Part shown: piece by piece, positions 25,847 to 34,202 of the stretch
Layout: each line of letters begins with the position of its first letter
Position numbering within the stretch: position 1 is the stretch's first letter
Assembly: GCA_024398875.1 (NCBI GenBank)
Contig: JAKSIJ010000014.1
Span: 1-64,000 of the forward strand
DNA length: 64,000 nt
Direction: 5' to 3'
From: Fibrobacter sp.
GTDB taxonomy: Bacteria > Fibrobacterota > Fibrobacteria > Fibrobacterales > Fibrobacteraceae
Notes under the pieces: model-generated
What the model was told of the DNA's origin: nothing
The model's database searches: none
Seen by the model: only the letters and a program-made list of their open reading frames with translations
Program-made: the position numbers and the translations under genes

Positions 25847-26848
25847 CTAGGCCTCGCTAGAATCCTGTTTCGGTTTGCCACCTAACAAGAAGGCAAAGGC
25901 GCCGAACAAACTCAGGACCAAACTTACAAAATACGCAAGCAACTGAATCACTACAGATTCAAGGCCAGGAACGCCCGCCTTCGCAAAGAGGGACTGGGCT
26001 AAAAATTCACGCGGGCCAAAGCCGCCGATGGAGATGGGCAGCGCACTCACAATGGCCACCAGCGGGATGTAGTAGAAATACCAGGAGATGGAAAGATCTA
26101 CGCCCACCGCGATACCGCAATAGTAATGCGCCACAATACGGATAGATTGGGTCAATGCAGAAAGAACGATGATTTGCATCCAGAGTTTGGCGGAACGGAA
26201 CTCCCTAAATCGTTCAAACATGCGCACCATACGCACTCCAAATTTTTCCGATGGAATCTTACTCAAAATTTTGCAAAATAGATTCCCAAGACGACGGCTA
26301 CAGAGCCCTGCAAACAAGACACAAAAACCGAGAAAAATCCAGACGGAGGGCCACATAAAGGCACGTTGCGCATCATCATACCTAAAGAAGAGAAGCCCCA
26401 TCCCCAATGCAAAAACGGTCACCATAAAAAGTCCGAACAAACGATCAAAGAATGTGGCTGTAAGGCCCGCCCCTACAGAATCCTGGCCGCCCTGCATACG
26501 AATGTCGTAAATTTTCTTCACATCGCCACCCACATTCCCAGGCATGAAGTTGTTGAAGAAAAGCCCTACATAAAAAATCTTCAGCAAGTGACCATATTTA
26601 AGATGAACATTCTGCTTTTCCAATAAAAGTTTCCACTGCAAGCAAGCCGTGAAATTGGAAATCGCAAGAAAAACCAACGCAAGAATGAATGGCAGAATAC
26701 TTTTCGTAGAAAACAACTCTTGCAAATCGCCAACTTCCCAATCAGGAGCGGAAACGATATTGCGGTACACAAAATAGGCAGGAACCAATGTCACCACCAG
26801 CTTTAGGCAAAAAATCAGTCGGGATTTCGTCTTCGGATTCATCGCCAT
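25847..26848 (-). CDS. Flippase-like integral membrane protein (LPG synthase TM / AglD-like family)
   Basis: A 333-residue protein with about seven to eight membrane segments. NFMPGNVGGDVKKIYDI and ISIGGFGPREFLAQ are the characteristic blocks of the lysylphosphatidylglycerol synthase transmembrane family (PF03706), seen in proteins linked to glycolipid or glycan export. ATG 26848 is chosen: it overlaps the stop of the glycosyltransferase (ATGA) and the extra upstream frame is inside that gene. The neighbourhood of glycosyltransferase and methyltransferase supports a role with a lipid-linked sugar. Confidence 0.85.
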   Translation of the reverse strand: MAMNPKTKSRLIFCLKLVVTLVPAYFVYRNIVSAPDWEVGDLQELFSTKSILPFILALVFLAISNFTACLQWKLLLEKQNVHLKYGHLLKIFYVGLFFNNFMPGNVGGDVKKIYDIRMQGGQDSVGAGLTATFFDRLFGLFMVTVFALGMGLLFFRYDDAQRAFMWPSVWIFLGFCVLFAGLCSRRLGNLFCKILSKIPSEKFGVRMVRMFERFREFRSAKLWMQIIVLSALTQSIRIVAHYYCGIAVGVDLSISWYFYYIPLVAIVSALPISIGGFGPREFLAQSLFAKAGVPGLESVVIQLLAYFVSLVLSLFGAFAFLLGGKPKQDSSEA

Positions 26849-28020
26849 CACATACCTGCCTTCGCCTCTGCAACAACCTGTTCCAGAAGCTTCAACGTCT
26901 GGTCTGTGGCCGTTTCCCAACTGAAGGACTTTGCATAGTTTGCCGCCGCTTCACCCAGAGATTTTTGCAGGGCAGAATCCTCATAAACTTTTGACATAGC
27001 GGCGGCACATGCATTCGCATCGCCCGCAGGGAACAGCACGCCTGTCTCCCCATTCCGCACACTGTCCCGCAAACCTGGGACATCAGAAGCAATGGAGGGC
27101 ACCTGATGTGCCGCAGCTTCCATCACCGTAAGGCCCCAGCCCTCTTTATAGCTGGTCTGCAATAGAGCCACCGCACCCGCCAGCAGGTTCTGCTTTTTCT
27201 CGAGCGAGGCAAAGCCGCAAAGCATCACCCGCTCGCTTAAGCTGCGGGCGTTCAGCCACGCCGGAATCTTCTTCAGCAGCGGACCATCGCCCGCAATCTT
27301 CAGCTTCACATCCGGATGGCTCTTCGCAAATATTTCAAAAGCCTCAAGCGCAGTCCAGATACCTTTATACTTGTGGACTCGCGAAAGCCAGAGGAAGTAC
27401 GGTGCCGGCACAGTCTGCGCAGTCCCCGGTGCAGTCTCAGCACGCAATGCAGTCCCCAGCGCGGTCCCTGCCCGCGACGCAGTCTGCGGCAAATCATCAG
27501 ACCCGTTGTAGACAACTTCAATCTGCTTCTCCGGAATCCCAAGTGCGGAAAGTTCCTGCTTGGTGCTGGGGCTCACCACCACAAAATTTTTGCGCTTATA
27601 GAACCAGGGAATGATGGTTTCAAAAAGCCAGACACCAAAAGCCACCGGGAAACAAGCTTCCGCAAAAATGGACTTGCGCCACAAATGGTGCATCTGTACT
27701 AGCACAGGCTTCTTGGTAAGTTGCGGCGTAAACACGGGAAGCTTGTTCAGGTCTTCCACAACAACATCAAAATGGAATTCACGGTCCAAAGCCTTCAGAT
27801 TTTTTGCAACAGTCAACTGGAAAAGCAAATCCCCGCCTTTCCGCACCACCTGAATGCCGTCCACAATTTCTCGTTCCTGCGCCCCTGCAAATGTAGTCGT
27901 CAAGAGAACTACCCGGTGCCCCATTCCCGCAATGCGAGAAAAGATTCGGTGCAGATGTTTTTCAGCGCCACCAGCAGCCGGGTGCTTACGATCCCGGTAA
28001 TTCACCACGAGTATCTTCAC
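26848..28020 (-). CDS. Family 4-type glycosyltransferase
   Basis: A 390-residue GT-B enzyme. The C-terminal half has the GT4 signature around SYKEGWGLTVMEAAAHQVPSIASDVPGLRD, with the EX7E-type pair. The N-terminal half begins MKILVVNYRDRKHPAAGGAEKHLHRI. Between the two Rossmann domains, just after VVYNGSDD, lies an Ala/Gly/Thr low-complexity insert (ASRAGTALGTALRAE and more, about 25 residues). It is encoded by short imperfect repeats of GCAGTC type (about 27405-27485). Donor and acceptor are unknown. It lies 10 bp after the methyltransferase gene and overlaps the flippase-like gene. Confidence 0.88.
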   Translation of the reverse strand: MKILVVNYRDRKHPAAGGAEKHLHRIFSRIAGMGHRVVLLTTTFAGAQEREIVDGIQVVRKGGDLLFQLTVAKNLKALDREFHFDVVVEDLNKLPVFTPQLTKKPVLVQMHHLWRKSIFAEACFPVAFGVWLFETIIPWFYKRKNFVVVSPSTKQELSALGIPEKQIEVVYNGSDDLPQTASRAGTALGTALRAETAPGTAQTVPAPYFLWLSRVHKYKGIWTALEAFEIFAKSHPDVKLKIAGDGPLLKKIPAWLNARSLSERVMLCGFASLEKKQNLLAGAVALLQTSYKEGWGLTVMEAAAHQVPSIASDVPGLRDSVRNGETGVLFPAGDANACAAAMSKVYEDSALQKSLGEAAANYAKSFSWETATDQTLKLLEQVVAEAKAGM

Positions 28021-28030
28021 AGAGCCTCAA

Positions 28031-28807
28031 TCAGGGTTTGCGTCCAATGACGCCGATACTCAACTGGGTCCAATGGGCCCAGGACTTGGACTGGATTGCA
28101 TCCAGCAGGGAATCTTTGAGTTTCTGGTATTCCGTGCCCTGGAATGGATACTTGGGCAACTCCACGCCCACCTTGAAACCGATTTCGCGAAGAATGCGAT
28201 AGAAAAGGTTGGGGCGCATCCAATCGCCGTAGGCATAGATGTTTTCAAAGCCCGCTTCCGTCATGAGCGCCTTGAGCTGCGGCATAGTGAACTGCTTTTC
28301 CCAACCAGCAAACCACTTGTCAAAGGCAATGAGGATATGCTTAATCACTGTGTAAGGGTGCACCGTCTGAGGCACGTCGCAGAGGCAGCAACCGCCATGT
28401 TTGAGAATACGGAAATTTTCCTTGATGAGCGGAAGGGAATCTTTGAAGTGTTCCGCCAAACCCTGATGGAACACCAAGTCAAACGTATTGTCCGGGAACG
28501 GGGACTTGAAGGCATCTCCGCGAATCAAATGCAGATTCTCTGTCAGGTTCTCCCTGCAGCGCAGGCCATCCACAATCTTGAGGCTGTTATCCGCGAAGTC
28601 CAGCACATAGACTTCTGCACCGAGGCGGGCAAGTTCAGCACTGTCGCGGCCCGTACCTGCACCCACTTCCAAAACCTTCAATCCATCCAGTTTGAAATTC
28701 TTCTTGATGGCTTGAAGCACGGAAGGAGAAGAAGGATACACCTTCTTCATGTCATTCTTCTGCTCCCAGAAGCGGTTCCACACGGATTGATCGGGCTCTT
28801 TAATCAT
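28031..28807 (-). CDS. Class I SAM-dependent methyltransferase
   Basis: A 258-residue methyltransferase of the Methyltransf_11/25 type. Motif I is LEVGAGTGRDSAELA; motif II-like EVYVLDFADNS and the later FDLVFHQGLAEHF are typical. The substrate is unknown; the downstream glycosyltransferase and flippase-like genes suggest a glycolipid or glycan precursor. ATG 28807 is preferred to a TTG at 28816. TATATT lies 8 nt upstream on the minus strand, so this may be another nearly leaderless start, although GGGCGG could act as a weak ribosome-binding site. Confidence 0.82.
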   Translation of the reverse strand: MIKEPDQSVWNRFWEQKNDMKKVYPSSPSVLQAIKKNFKLDGLKVLEVGAGTGRDSAELARLGAEVYVLDFADNSLKIVDGLRCRENLTENLHLIRGDAFKSPFPDNTFDLVFHQGLAEHFKDSLPLIKENFRILKHGGCCLCDVPQTVHPYTVIKHILIAFDKWFAGWEKQFTMPQLKALMTEAGFENIYAYGDWMRPNLFYRILREIGFKVGVELPKYPFQGTEYQKLKDSLLDAIQSKSWAHWTQLSIGVIGRKP

Positions 28808-28946
28808 ACCGCCCAAATATATGAAAATGCGGTTTGCGGGTGCCAGTTTTCCCCAAAAACCATAGCTTGAGAAAGGCCTCCCGACGCAGAGTCGTCTTGC
28901 CTAACCCACAAAATTCAAGAACAAACTTCATTCAACGCCGCCAAAT

Positions 28947-29038
28947 TTGTCATCATTTTATTACATTTGTAACGAATTCGCTACACTTTGTCGTAATTTT
29001 ATGACTAACAAGGGCTAAAATGCCATTCAAATTGTCAT
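28947..29038 (+). promoter_or_regulatory. Three TTGTCRT direct repeats upstream of the sigma-54 promoter (possible activator sites)
   Basis: TTGTCAT at 28947, TTGTCGT at 28988 and TTGTCAT at 29032 are each followed closely by a T-rich ATTTT. Spacings are 41 and 44 bp, about four helical turns. A palindromic TTACATTTGTAA lies at 28961-28972. All are upstream of a -24/-12 promoter, where enhancer-binding proteins bind. Confidence 0.4.
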
Positions 29039-29058
29039 ATTTTGGTAAAATTTTCCTT

Positions 29059-29075
29059 TTGGCACGCATATTGCT
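29059..29075 (+). promoter_or_regulatory. Sigma-54 (-24/-12) promoter of the sigma factor gene
   Basis: TTGGCACGCATATTGCT matches the sigma-54 consensus TTGGCACG-N4-TTGCW at every fixed position. The invariant GG (29061-29062) and GC (29073-29074) are exactly 10 nt apart. The predicted start is near 29086, giving a leader of about 26 nt with AAGG before the ATG at 29112. Confidence 0.75.
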
Positions 29076-29111
29076 TTTAAAAAAGCGATATTTAATGGGC
29101 AAGGTTTTAAA

Positions 29112-29924
29112 ATGCATATAGATTCAACAGATACCACACTAAAACGCTATCTTGAAGATATTAGACGTACGGCGCCCCTTTCTCGTGAAGAAGAACAGAT
29201 TCTTTTCCAGAAGGCTAAAGAAGGGGATAAAATTGCTCGCAAGAGACTCATCTCTGCCAACATGCGCTTTGTTTTGAAAGTGGCCATCCAGTACCGCGGT
29301 TGCCCCATTCCTCTGCCAGATTTGGTGAGTGAAGGCGCCATGGGCCTGGTCCGTGCCATTGAATCTTTCGAACACACCCGCGGACTCAAGTTCATCAGTT
29401 ACGGCGTGTGGTGGATTAAGGCTTACATTACCCGCGCCATCAACGAGCAGGGAAACCTGATCCGCTTGCCCGCAAACCAGCACCTCCGCGTGCGCAAGGC
29501 TTTGCACGAGCAGTCCCGCGGTAAGGAAATCAACGAAGAAATCCGTGAGCTTATCCAGATTGGTCAGCGTGGCGTTTCCTTCGATAGCCCCTTGAAGGCC
29601 GACTCCAAAGCCACATACGCCGAAGTGCTGCCCGACAGCGGCGCCTCCAACCCGGAAGCCGATTCCGAAATCCAGAGCGTTGAAAGCCTGGCCAAGGAAC
29701 TCATGGACCAGCTCCCTGAAAGAGAAGCAAAGGTCATTTCCGGCATCTTCGGCATCAACCAGGAAGCACCTCAGACCCTTCGCGAAGTGGGCGAATCCAT
29801 GAACATCTCCCACGAACGCGTCCGTCAGTTGCGCGACCAGGCCCTCCGCCGCATCCGCAAGGTGAACAAGACGGAATTCCTGAAGGATAAGAAGGAAGCC
29901 TTCCTCGCCGCTATCAATAAGTAG
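29112..29924 (+). CDS. Sigma-70 family RNA polymerase sigma factor (RpoD/RpoS-like)
   Basis: A 270-residue sigma factor. Region 1.2 (LKRYLEDIRRTAPLSREEE) is followed by region 2 (LISANMRFVLKVA to WWIKAYITRAI), region 3 and region 4 with the helix-turn-helix (TLREVGESMNISHERVRQLRDQALRRIR). It lacks region 1.1 and the non-conserved insert, like short primary sigmas of Bacteroidota and like RpoS-type group 2 sigmas. The sigma-54 promoter argues that it is an alternative (group 2) sigma under RpoN control, not the housekeeping one. It is monocistronic and ends at a strong terminator. Confidence 0.9.
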   Translation: MHIDSTDTTLKRYLEDIRRTAPLSREEEQILFQKAKEGDKIARKRLISANMRFVLKVAIQYRGCPIPLPDLVSEGAMGLVRAIESFEHTRGLKFISYGVWWIKAYITRAINEQGNLIRLPANQHLRVRKALHEQSRGKEINEEIRELIQIGQRGVSFDSPLKADSKATYAEVLPDSGASNPEADSEIQSVESLAKELMDQLPEREAKVISGIFGINQEAPQTLREVGESMNISHERVRQLRDQALRRIRKVNKTEFLKDKKEAFLAAINK

Positions 29925-29950
29925 CAGCCCACCCCCTTTTAAAATGAAAG

Positions 29951-29976
29951 AAGCACCTCACGAGAGGTGCTTTTCT
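29951..29976 (+). terminator. Rho-independent terminator of the sigma factor gene
   Basis: AAGCACCTC and GAGGTGCTT form a 9-bp stem with an ACGA loop, followed by TTCTT. It lies 27 bp past the stop codon. Confidence 0.85.
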
Positions 29977-29979
29977 TAG

Positions 29980-30012
29980 ATTGCTTCGGCAGTTACACTG
30001 CCTCGCAATGAC
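29980..30012. repeat. Dispersed palindromic intergenic element (TTGCGAGG type)
   Basis: Read on minus it starts TCATTGCGAGGCAGTG and ends GAAGCAAT. Inner stem GGCAGT/ACTGCC with a TAC loop, outer TTGC/GCAA. The form resembles the short repeats found between genes in many bacteria. It lies between the sigma terminator and the end of the minus-strand gene at 30015. Confidence 0.55.
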
Positions 30013-30014
30013 AA

Positions 30015-33000
30015 TTAGCGTTTCTTTTTGCGGCGAACGCCCCACTTGTCCTTGATTTCTTCCTCGATCTTCTTCTTTTCGTAGCGGACCACCATGCGGA
30101 ACTGCACCATATAGACGCCCGTTCCCACAAAGCGGCCATTGTGGTCCTTGAAGTTCCAGTTCACGAACACCTTCTGGTCGGAATTCAAGCAGTTTCCGCC
30201 AAACTTGGGGCTGTTGCAAGGTACTTCAATCAAAGTGTCATTCACATACTGACCCAAATGATCATAGTAGTTCACCACGAAGGAGATGAATACCTTTTCG
30301 GGGTCCAAGGAATCGAGAACAGAGGGATCCACAGAACCGTCTGCAGAAATCTGAGCACGGTCCAGAAGCTGTGGCACAAAGCGCTCGCCCAATTGCACCA
30401 ACTGCCCCAGGGCACCCTCCTTTTCCATATCCTCCTTCGTTGTAGAACTTGGCATATAGCGGAGGTTCACTGAACTCAAGGTCTGGAGCACTTCGTCATC
30501 GGAATCATACGTACCCATGGTGGTGTTTTCCACCAGATGGTTCAGAAGGCCGCCAATGACCACAGGCTGTGGATTTTCACCCATGATGTTGCCGTAGTTG
30601 TCCTGGATGGAGCCATTGGATCCGCGAACCACCAGCAGGGAGTCTCCCGGCAGAATTGTGGTGGCGCTGCCATCGATAATGAGCTTAGCCGACTTGCCAT
30701 CGGTAGACCATTCAATCTTTTTCGGCATCAAGTCCAAGGTATCCTTACCGTGGATGCACTTGAAGAAGTCCTTGCCCTCCAGTTTCTGATACTTGACGGG
30801 TTCAGAGAACGCCAGCTCCAAGGTATCCGCCTTCTTGCCATAATTCAGGGTGGCGCCCAAAACAACCGGAGCCATCTTATCCACCAAAGCGGCGGCGTCT
30901 TCGGTCACAAAGCTTTCGCCAAACACGCTGTAGTAGGTGAAGACCGTAGCCGGAGAAAGGGTTTCGCTGATTCCGGTAACTCCCTTCGCCAAAGTCGTCA
31001 CTGCATGGACATTCCAAAGAACCCGGGTTGAATCCTTCGGATCCAGTTTGAAGTCAGAGGGCTGGGCCTGCATCTGGATAGCCAAACCGCGACTGGTGTA
31101 CCAGGGGAATGTGGCGTAAATCTGAGAAAGATCATTCGCCGTCAACGGCTTCTCAAACTGAAGCACTACCTGATCCAATACACCATTCTTATCCAAATCC
31201 CAATATTCCGCAGTCTTCACAACAGGCAAGCGATCCACTACGGTAACGGTCACCTGACGGTCATATTCATCGGAAGTAATGTAAGGCATGCTCCGGAAGG
31301 TAGTCATAGGATAGAGGGACACACTATCCTTGTTATCACCCTTCAATCCAAGGCCCTTGCCTTCGAAAATGACAATATTCTTGGATGGGAGATAGGCCTT
31401 CTTCACCTGACCCAAGTTGAAACCTTCTTCATTCAGCAGCACCAATAACTCCGGAGTGCGGATATCGTATGGAATCAAATCCACATTGAATTCCACAAAC
31501 AGGGAGTCCATGCCCTTGCTGTTGCGGATGGCATAAGCATTCTTGATGATACTGCTACCAAATTCAACAAGGCTTGCTTCCTTATTGTAGCGATGGCCGC
31601 CAACCTTTTCTTCATAGGTCACCTTGACCTTGGCACCTTCAGGAACCTTGCCGGAAGCAGGAAGGCCACTCAATCCCTTGACACTGACGGAAACGCGAGT
31701 GCGGTCGGAACTCAGCGTGGGAGTTGCTGTCGCCTTGATAGTCTTTCCGTTGATTTCAAGCGTTACGGCAACAGGCTTCAAGTCCTCGCCCAGAGCTTCT
31801 TCCAATTGGACTTCCACATAATCCAGTTTTCCATCGTCATCGCTATCCTTGATGTAACCCATCTTGGAATCCGGAACAGGATCGTAGAAATTGATGTTGT
31901 CAATGATGACACCGTCTCCACCGCCGGGAGGCGCAATTTTGATGGAACCATTGCGAACCGCGTCTGTTGCAGTCACATAGATGGTAGCGCTACCATCAGA
32001 ATTCACCTGGAGTTTGCCGGCCTTGTCTGGATTTTTAGGATCCACGACAACGACGTTTTCCGTGGCTTCGAACAGTAACGTAGTCACGCTATCGCCAAAA
32101 TACTGTTTGACCTTTTCCTTATCCAAAGTAACAGCTACAACCTGACCCACCTTTGCAGAATCCAGGTTAGAATTACGCCAGAGATCTAGTTTGCTTCCCT
32201 TCGGATTGTCGCTAATGAGATACGTCTGTTCTCCTATGACAACCTTGCCCGGGCCAGACCCGCTAGAAGTGGGAATCAAGATATAAGATTCCTTGACGAT
32301 GGAATCACCCTTATCGTAGCTTTCCTCTCTCGTGTAGAAGGAAATGACATCATCGTCGTCATCTTCGTCATCTTCAAAGCCCGCATAGTTATTGCTGGAA
32401 CTGGATTCGTCATCGTCATCCTCCATAGAACCGGTGTTGTCGCTAGAAGAGGATTCCTGATGAGAACCGGAGCTGCCCGCAGGAGAACTGCTACTACCGG
32501 TATTAATGGAAGAACTGCTACCTGGAGTTTCGCTGCTACCTGGAGTTTCACTGCTGCTCGGATTGACTGCAGAACTGCTGCCCGGTTTTTCACTGCCGGA
32601 ACTACCCGCAAGAGAACTACTGCTTACCGGATTCGAGCTAGAACTTTCACCGGGAACAACACTGCTTGAACTTGGATTCGAGCCAGAACTTTCCACAGGA
32701 ACGCTGCTAGAACTAGAATTCGTGCCAGAACTGTAAACGGGAGGAATTCCACTGCTAGAACTAATCGTGGCACTGGATTCGGGTTTAACGGAACTACTCA
32801 ATGGAGCAGCACTGCTACTGGAATTCTTAGAACTACTAGATTCCACATATTGTGCATCAGAAGAAAGGCGAATCACAGAACTAGAGGAAATCTTTGAAGG
32901 CGTATTAGCACCCTGACGAACGGCATCCTCAATATCCAGGGGAGCAAGGTCATCCAGGTAATTGTCCACCCACTGCATGTGAATCAATACGTTGTTGTCG

Positions 33001-34169
33001 ATTTTTTTATCCGCATTCGCGGCGTAGTCTACAAAAATGATATGTCCCGTTTGACAGGCCACAAACAAATGCCCCTTTCCATCCACAGTTCCCTGATCCA
33101 AACGATAGCCCACGCCACTGGTTCTAGGGCCTTTCAAGTTCGCTTTGGATTCAACAAAAAAGACCTTACGCAAATCAATTTCAGCAATGATTTTCGCCTT
33201 CATGGTACCGCCCTCAAGATAGGGCTTGATTTGTACAATCTTGGAGCCTCCAAATACAAAGATTGTTTCGGAATAGGGGTCGTACGTTCCACCATGAGCC
33301 CCTTCCAGGGAGTCAAGCAAAGTGACAGTGCCCAGCTTGGTAACCACAGTATCGCCCATGTGGCCCACATATTTTACCGAATCTGCGGGAGTTGCGATGA
33401 TTTTCTTTTCTAGAGTATCGCGGATATATCCGAAATATGCCTTGGCTCTATTCATGTTTGCATTATTGGAGCTACACAGAGCACCCGTAGAAAGAGACGC
33501 TTCACATCCGCCGCCAATGTAATCAGAATAAGTGAAAAACGCATGACCCTGGCCATCCCATATAATAGTGGACATAGGCTTGCTGTTATTTCCTGTATGC
33601 TTTCCGTCTTGAGCCTGGACTTGAACGGTATACCCCGTGTTTCCAATACCATCCTGGTTTGTTGTCGAATATAGAGGATAGCGAACCGGAGGACCGGGCA
33701 TATTCGTAGCCCACACGTACTTTTTATTGTAGTCCATCATCAAGTGCCAATAGCCACCCGTACTGGCAGCAACCGTCTTTCGCATACACCCGGTTTGTCT
33801 CTTTCCACGCTCCGTATTTTTCTTGATCTTATAGATTCCCTTACCTTGGGCGGCTATCAGCAAATCTCCATCAGGATGGTGAGCAATACCATCGGCCCCC
33901 TGAATAGAAGCAGAACCGCAGATAGTATCCTTGTTCAAGAACTCCATCTGCCCCGAACCATTATAATGATAATCCACGCTTTTTACGCGCAGCCCATCAG
34001 ATCCACCATAAAGCGTGTAATACAGAGTTGCCATAGTTTCATCTTGAGCTTTAATATCTCCTATCTGGGTAACCCAAATACCCCTAGAAAGATTCACTAC
34101 GGTATCCTGCGCAGCCCATGCTGTTGCAGCATAAGCCATAATTATAAAGATTTTGACCAACGTTTTCAT
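30015..34169 (-). CDS. Large secreted protein with Ser-rich and Asp-rich linker and Ig-like repeats
   Basis: A 1384-residue protein with a signal peptide (MKTLVKIFIIMAYAATAWAA). The first 420 residues contain YWTD/NHL-like propeller segments (DGIAHHPDGDLLIAAQGKG). A linker of about 180 residues (DNA about 32340-32880) is mostly Ser with Gly, Pro and Glu, then turns acidic (MEDDDDESSSS, DDEDDDDDV). The C-terminal half holds Ig-like units with Ca-site motifs such as KDSDDDGKLDYVEV and DLDKNGVLD. The last 100 residues (VNWNFKDHNGRFVGTGVYMVQF) look like a FlgD/CHU-type Ig-like domain, with a very basic end. GAGGATG precedes the ATG. Probably cell-surface; function unknown. It follows its paralogue by 33 bp. 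Confidence 0.75.
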   Translation of the reverse strand: MKTLVKIFIIMAYAATAWAAQDTVVNLSRGIWVTQIGDIKAQDETMATLYYTLYGGSDGLRVKSVDYHYNGSGQMEFLNKDTICGSASIQGADGIAHHPDGDLLIAAQGKGIYKIKKNTERGKRQTGCMRKTVAASTGGYWHLMMDYNKKYVWATNMPGPPVRYPLYSTTNQDGIGNTGYTVQVQAQDGKHTGNNSKPMSTIIWDGQGHAFFTYSDYIGGGCEASLSTGALCSSNNANMNRAKAYFGYIRDTLEKKIIATPADSVKYVGHMGDTVVTKLGTVTLLDSLEGAHGGTYDPYSETIFVFGGSKIVQIKPYLEGGTMKAKIIAEIDLRKVFFVESKANLKGPRTSGVGYRLDQGTVDGKGHLFVACQTGHIIFVDYAANADKKIDNNVLIHMQWVDNYLDDLAPLDIEDAVRQGANTPSKISSSSVIRLSSDAQYVESSSSKNSSSSAAPLSSSVKPESSATISSSSGIPPVYSSGTNSSSSSVPVESSGSNPSSSSVVPGESSSSNPVSSSSLAGSSGSEKPGSSSAVNPSSSETPGSSETPGSSSSINTGSSSSPAGSSGSHQESSSSDNTGSMEDDDDESSSSNNYAGFEDDEDDDDDVISFYTREESYDKGDSIVKESYILIPTSSGSGPGKVVIGEQTYLISDNPKGSKLDLWRNSNLDSAKVGQVVAVTLDKEKVKQYFGDSVTTLLFEATENVVVVDPKNPDKAGKLQVNSDGSATIYVTATDAVRNGSIKIAPPGGGDGVIIDNINFYDPVPDSKMGYIKDSDDDGKLDYVEVQLEEALGEDLKPVAVTLEINGKTIKATATPTLSSDRTRVSVSVKGLSGLPASGKVPEGAKVKVTYEEKVGGHRYNKEASLVEFGSSIIKNAYAIRNSKGMDSLFVEFNVDLIPYDIRTPELLVLLNEEGFNLGQVKKAYLPSKNIVIFEGKGLGLKGDNKDSVSLYPMTTFRSMPYITSDEYDRQVTVTVVDRLPVVKTAEYWDLDKNGVLDQVVLQFEKPLTANDLSQIYATFPWYTSRGLAIQMQAQPSDFKLDPKDSTRVLWNVHAVTTLAKGVTGISETLSPATVFTYYSVFGESFVTEDAAALVDKMAPVVLGATLNYGKKADTLELAFSEPVKYQKLEGKDFFKCIHGKDTLDLMPKKIEWSTDGKSAKLIIDGSATTILPGDSLLVVRGSNGSIQDNYGNIMGENPQPVVIGGLLNHLVENTTMGTYDSDDEVLQTLSSVNLRYMPSSTTKEDMEKEGALGQLVQLGERFVPQLLDRAQISADGSVDPSVLDSLDPEKVFISFVVNYYDHLGQYVNDTLIEVPCNSPKFGGNCLNSDQKVFVNWNFKDHNGRFVGTGVYMVQFRMVVRYEKKKIEEEIKDKWGVRRKKKR

Positions 34170-34202
34170 AGTGTCATCCTCTGAAAGTCCCTACTCGTGC
34201 GC

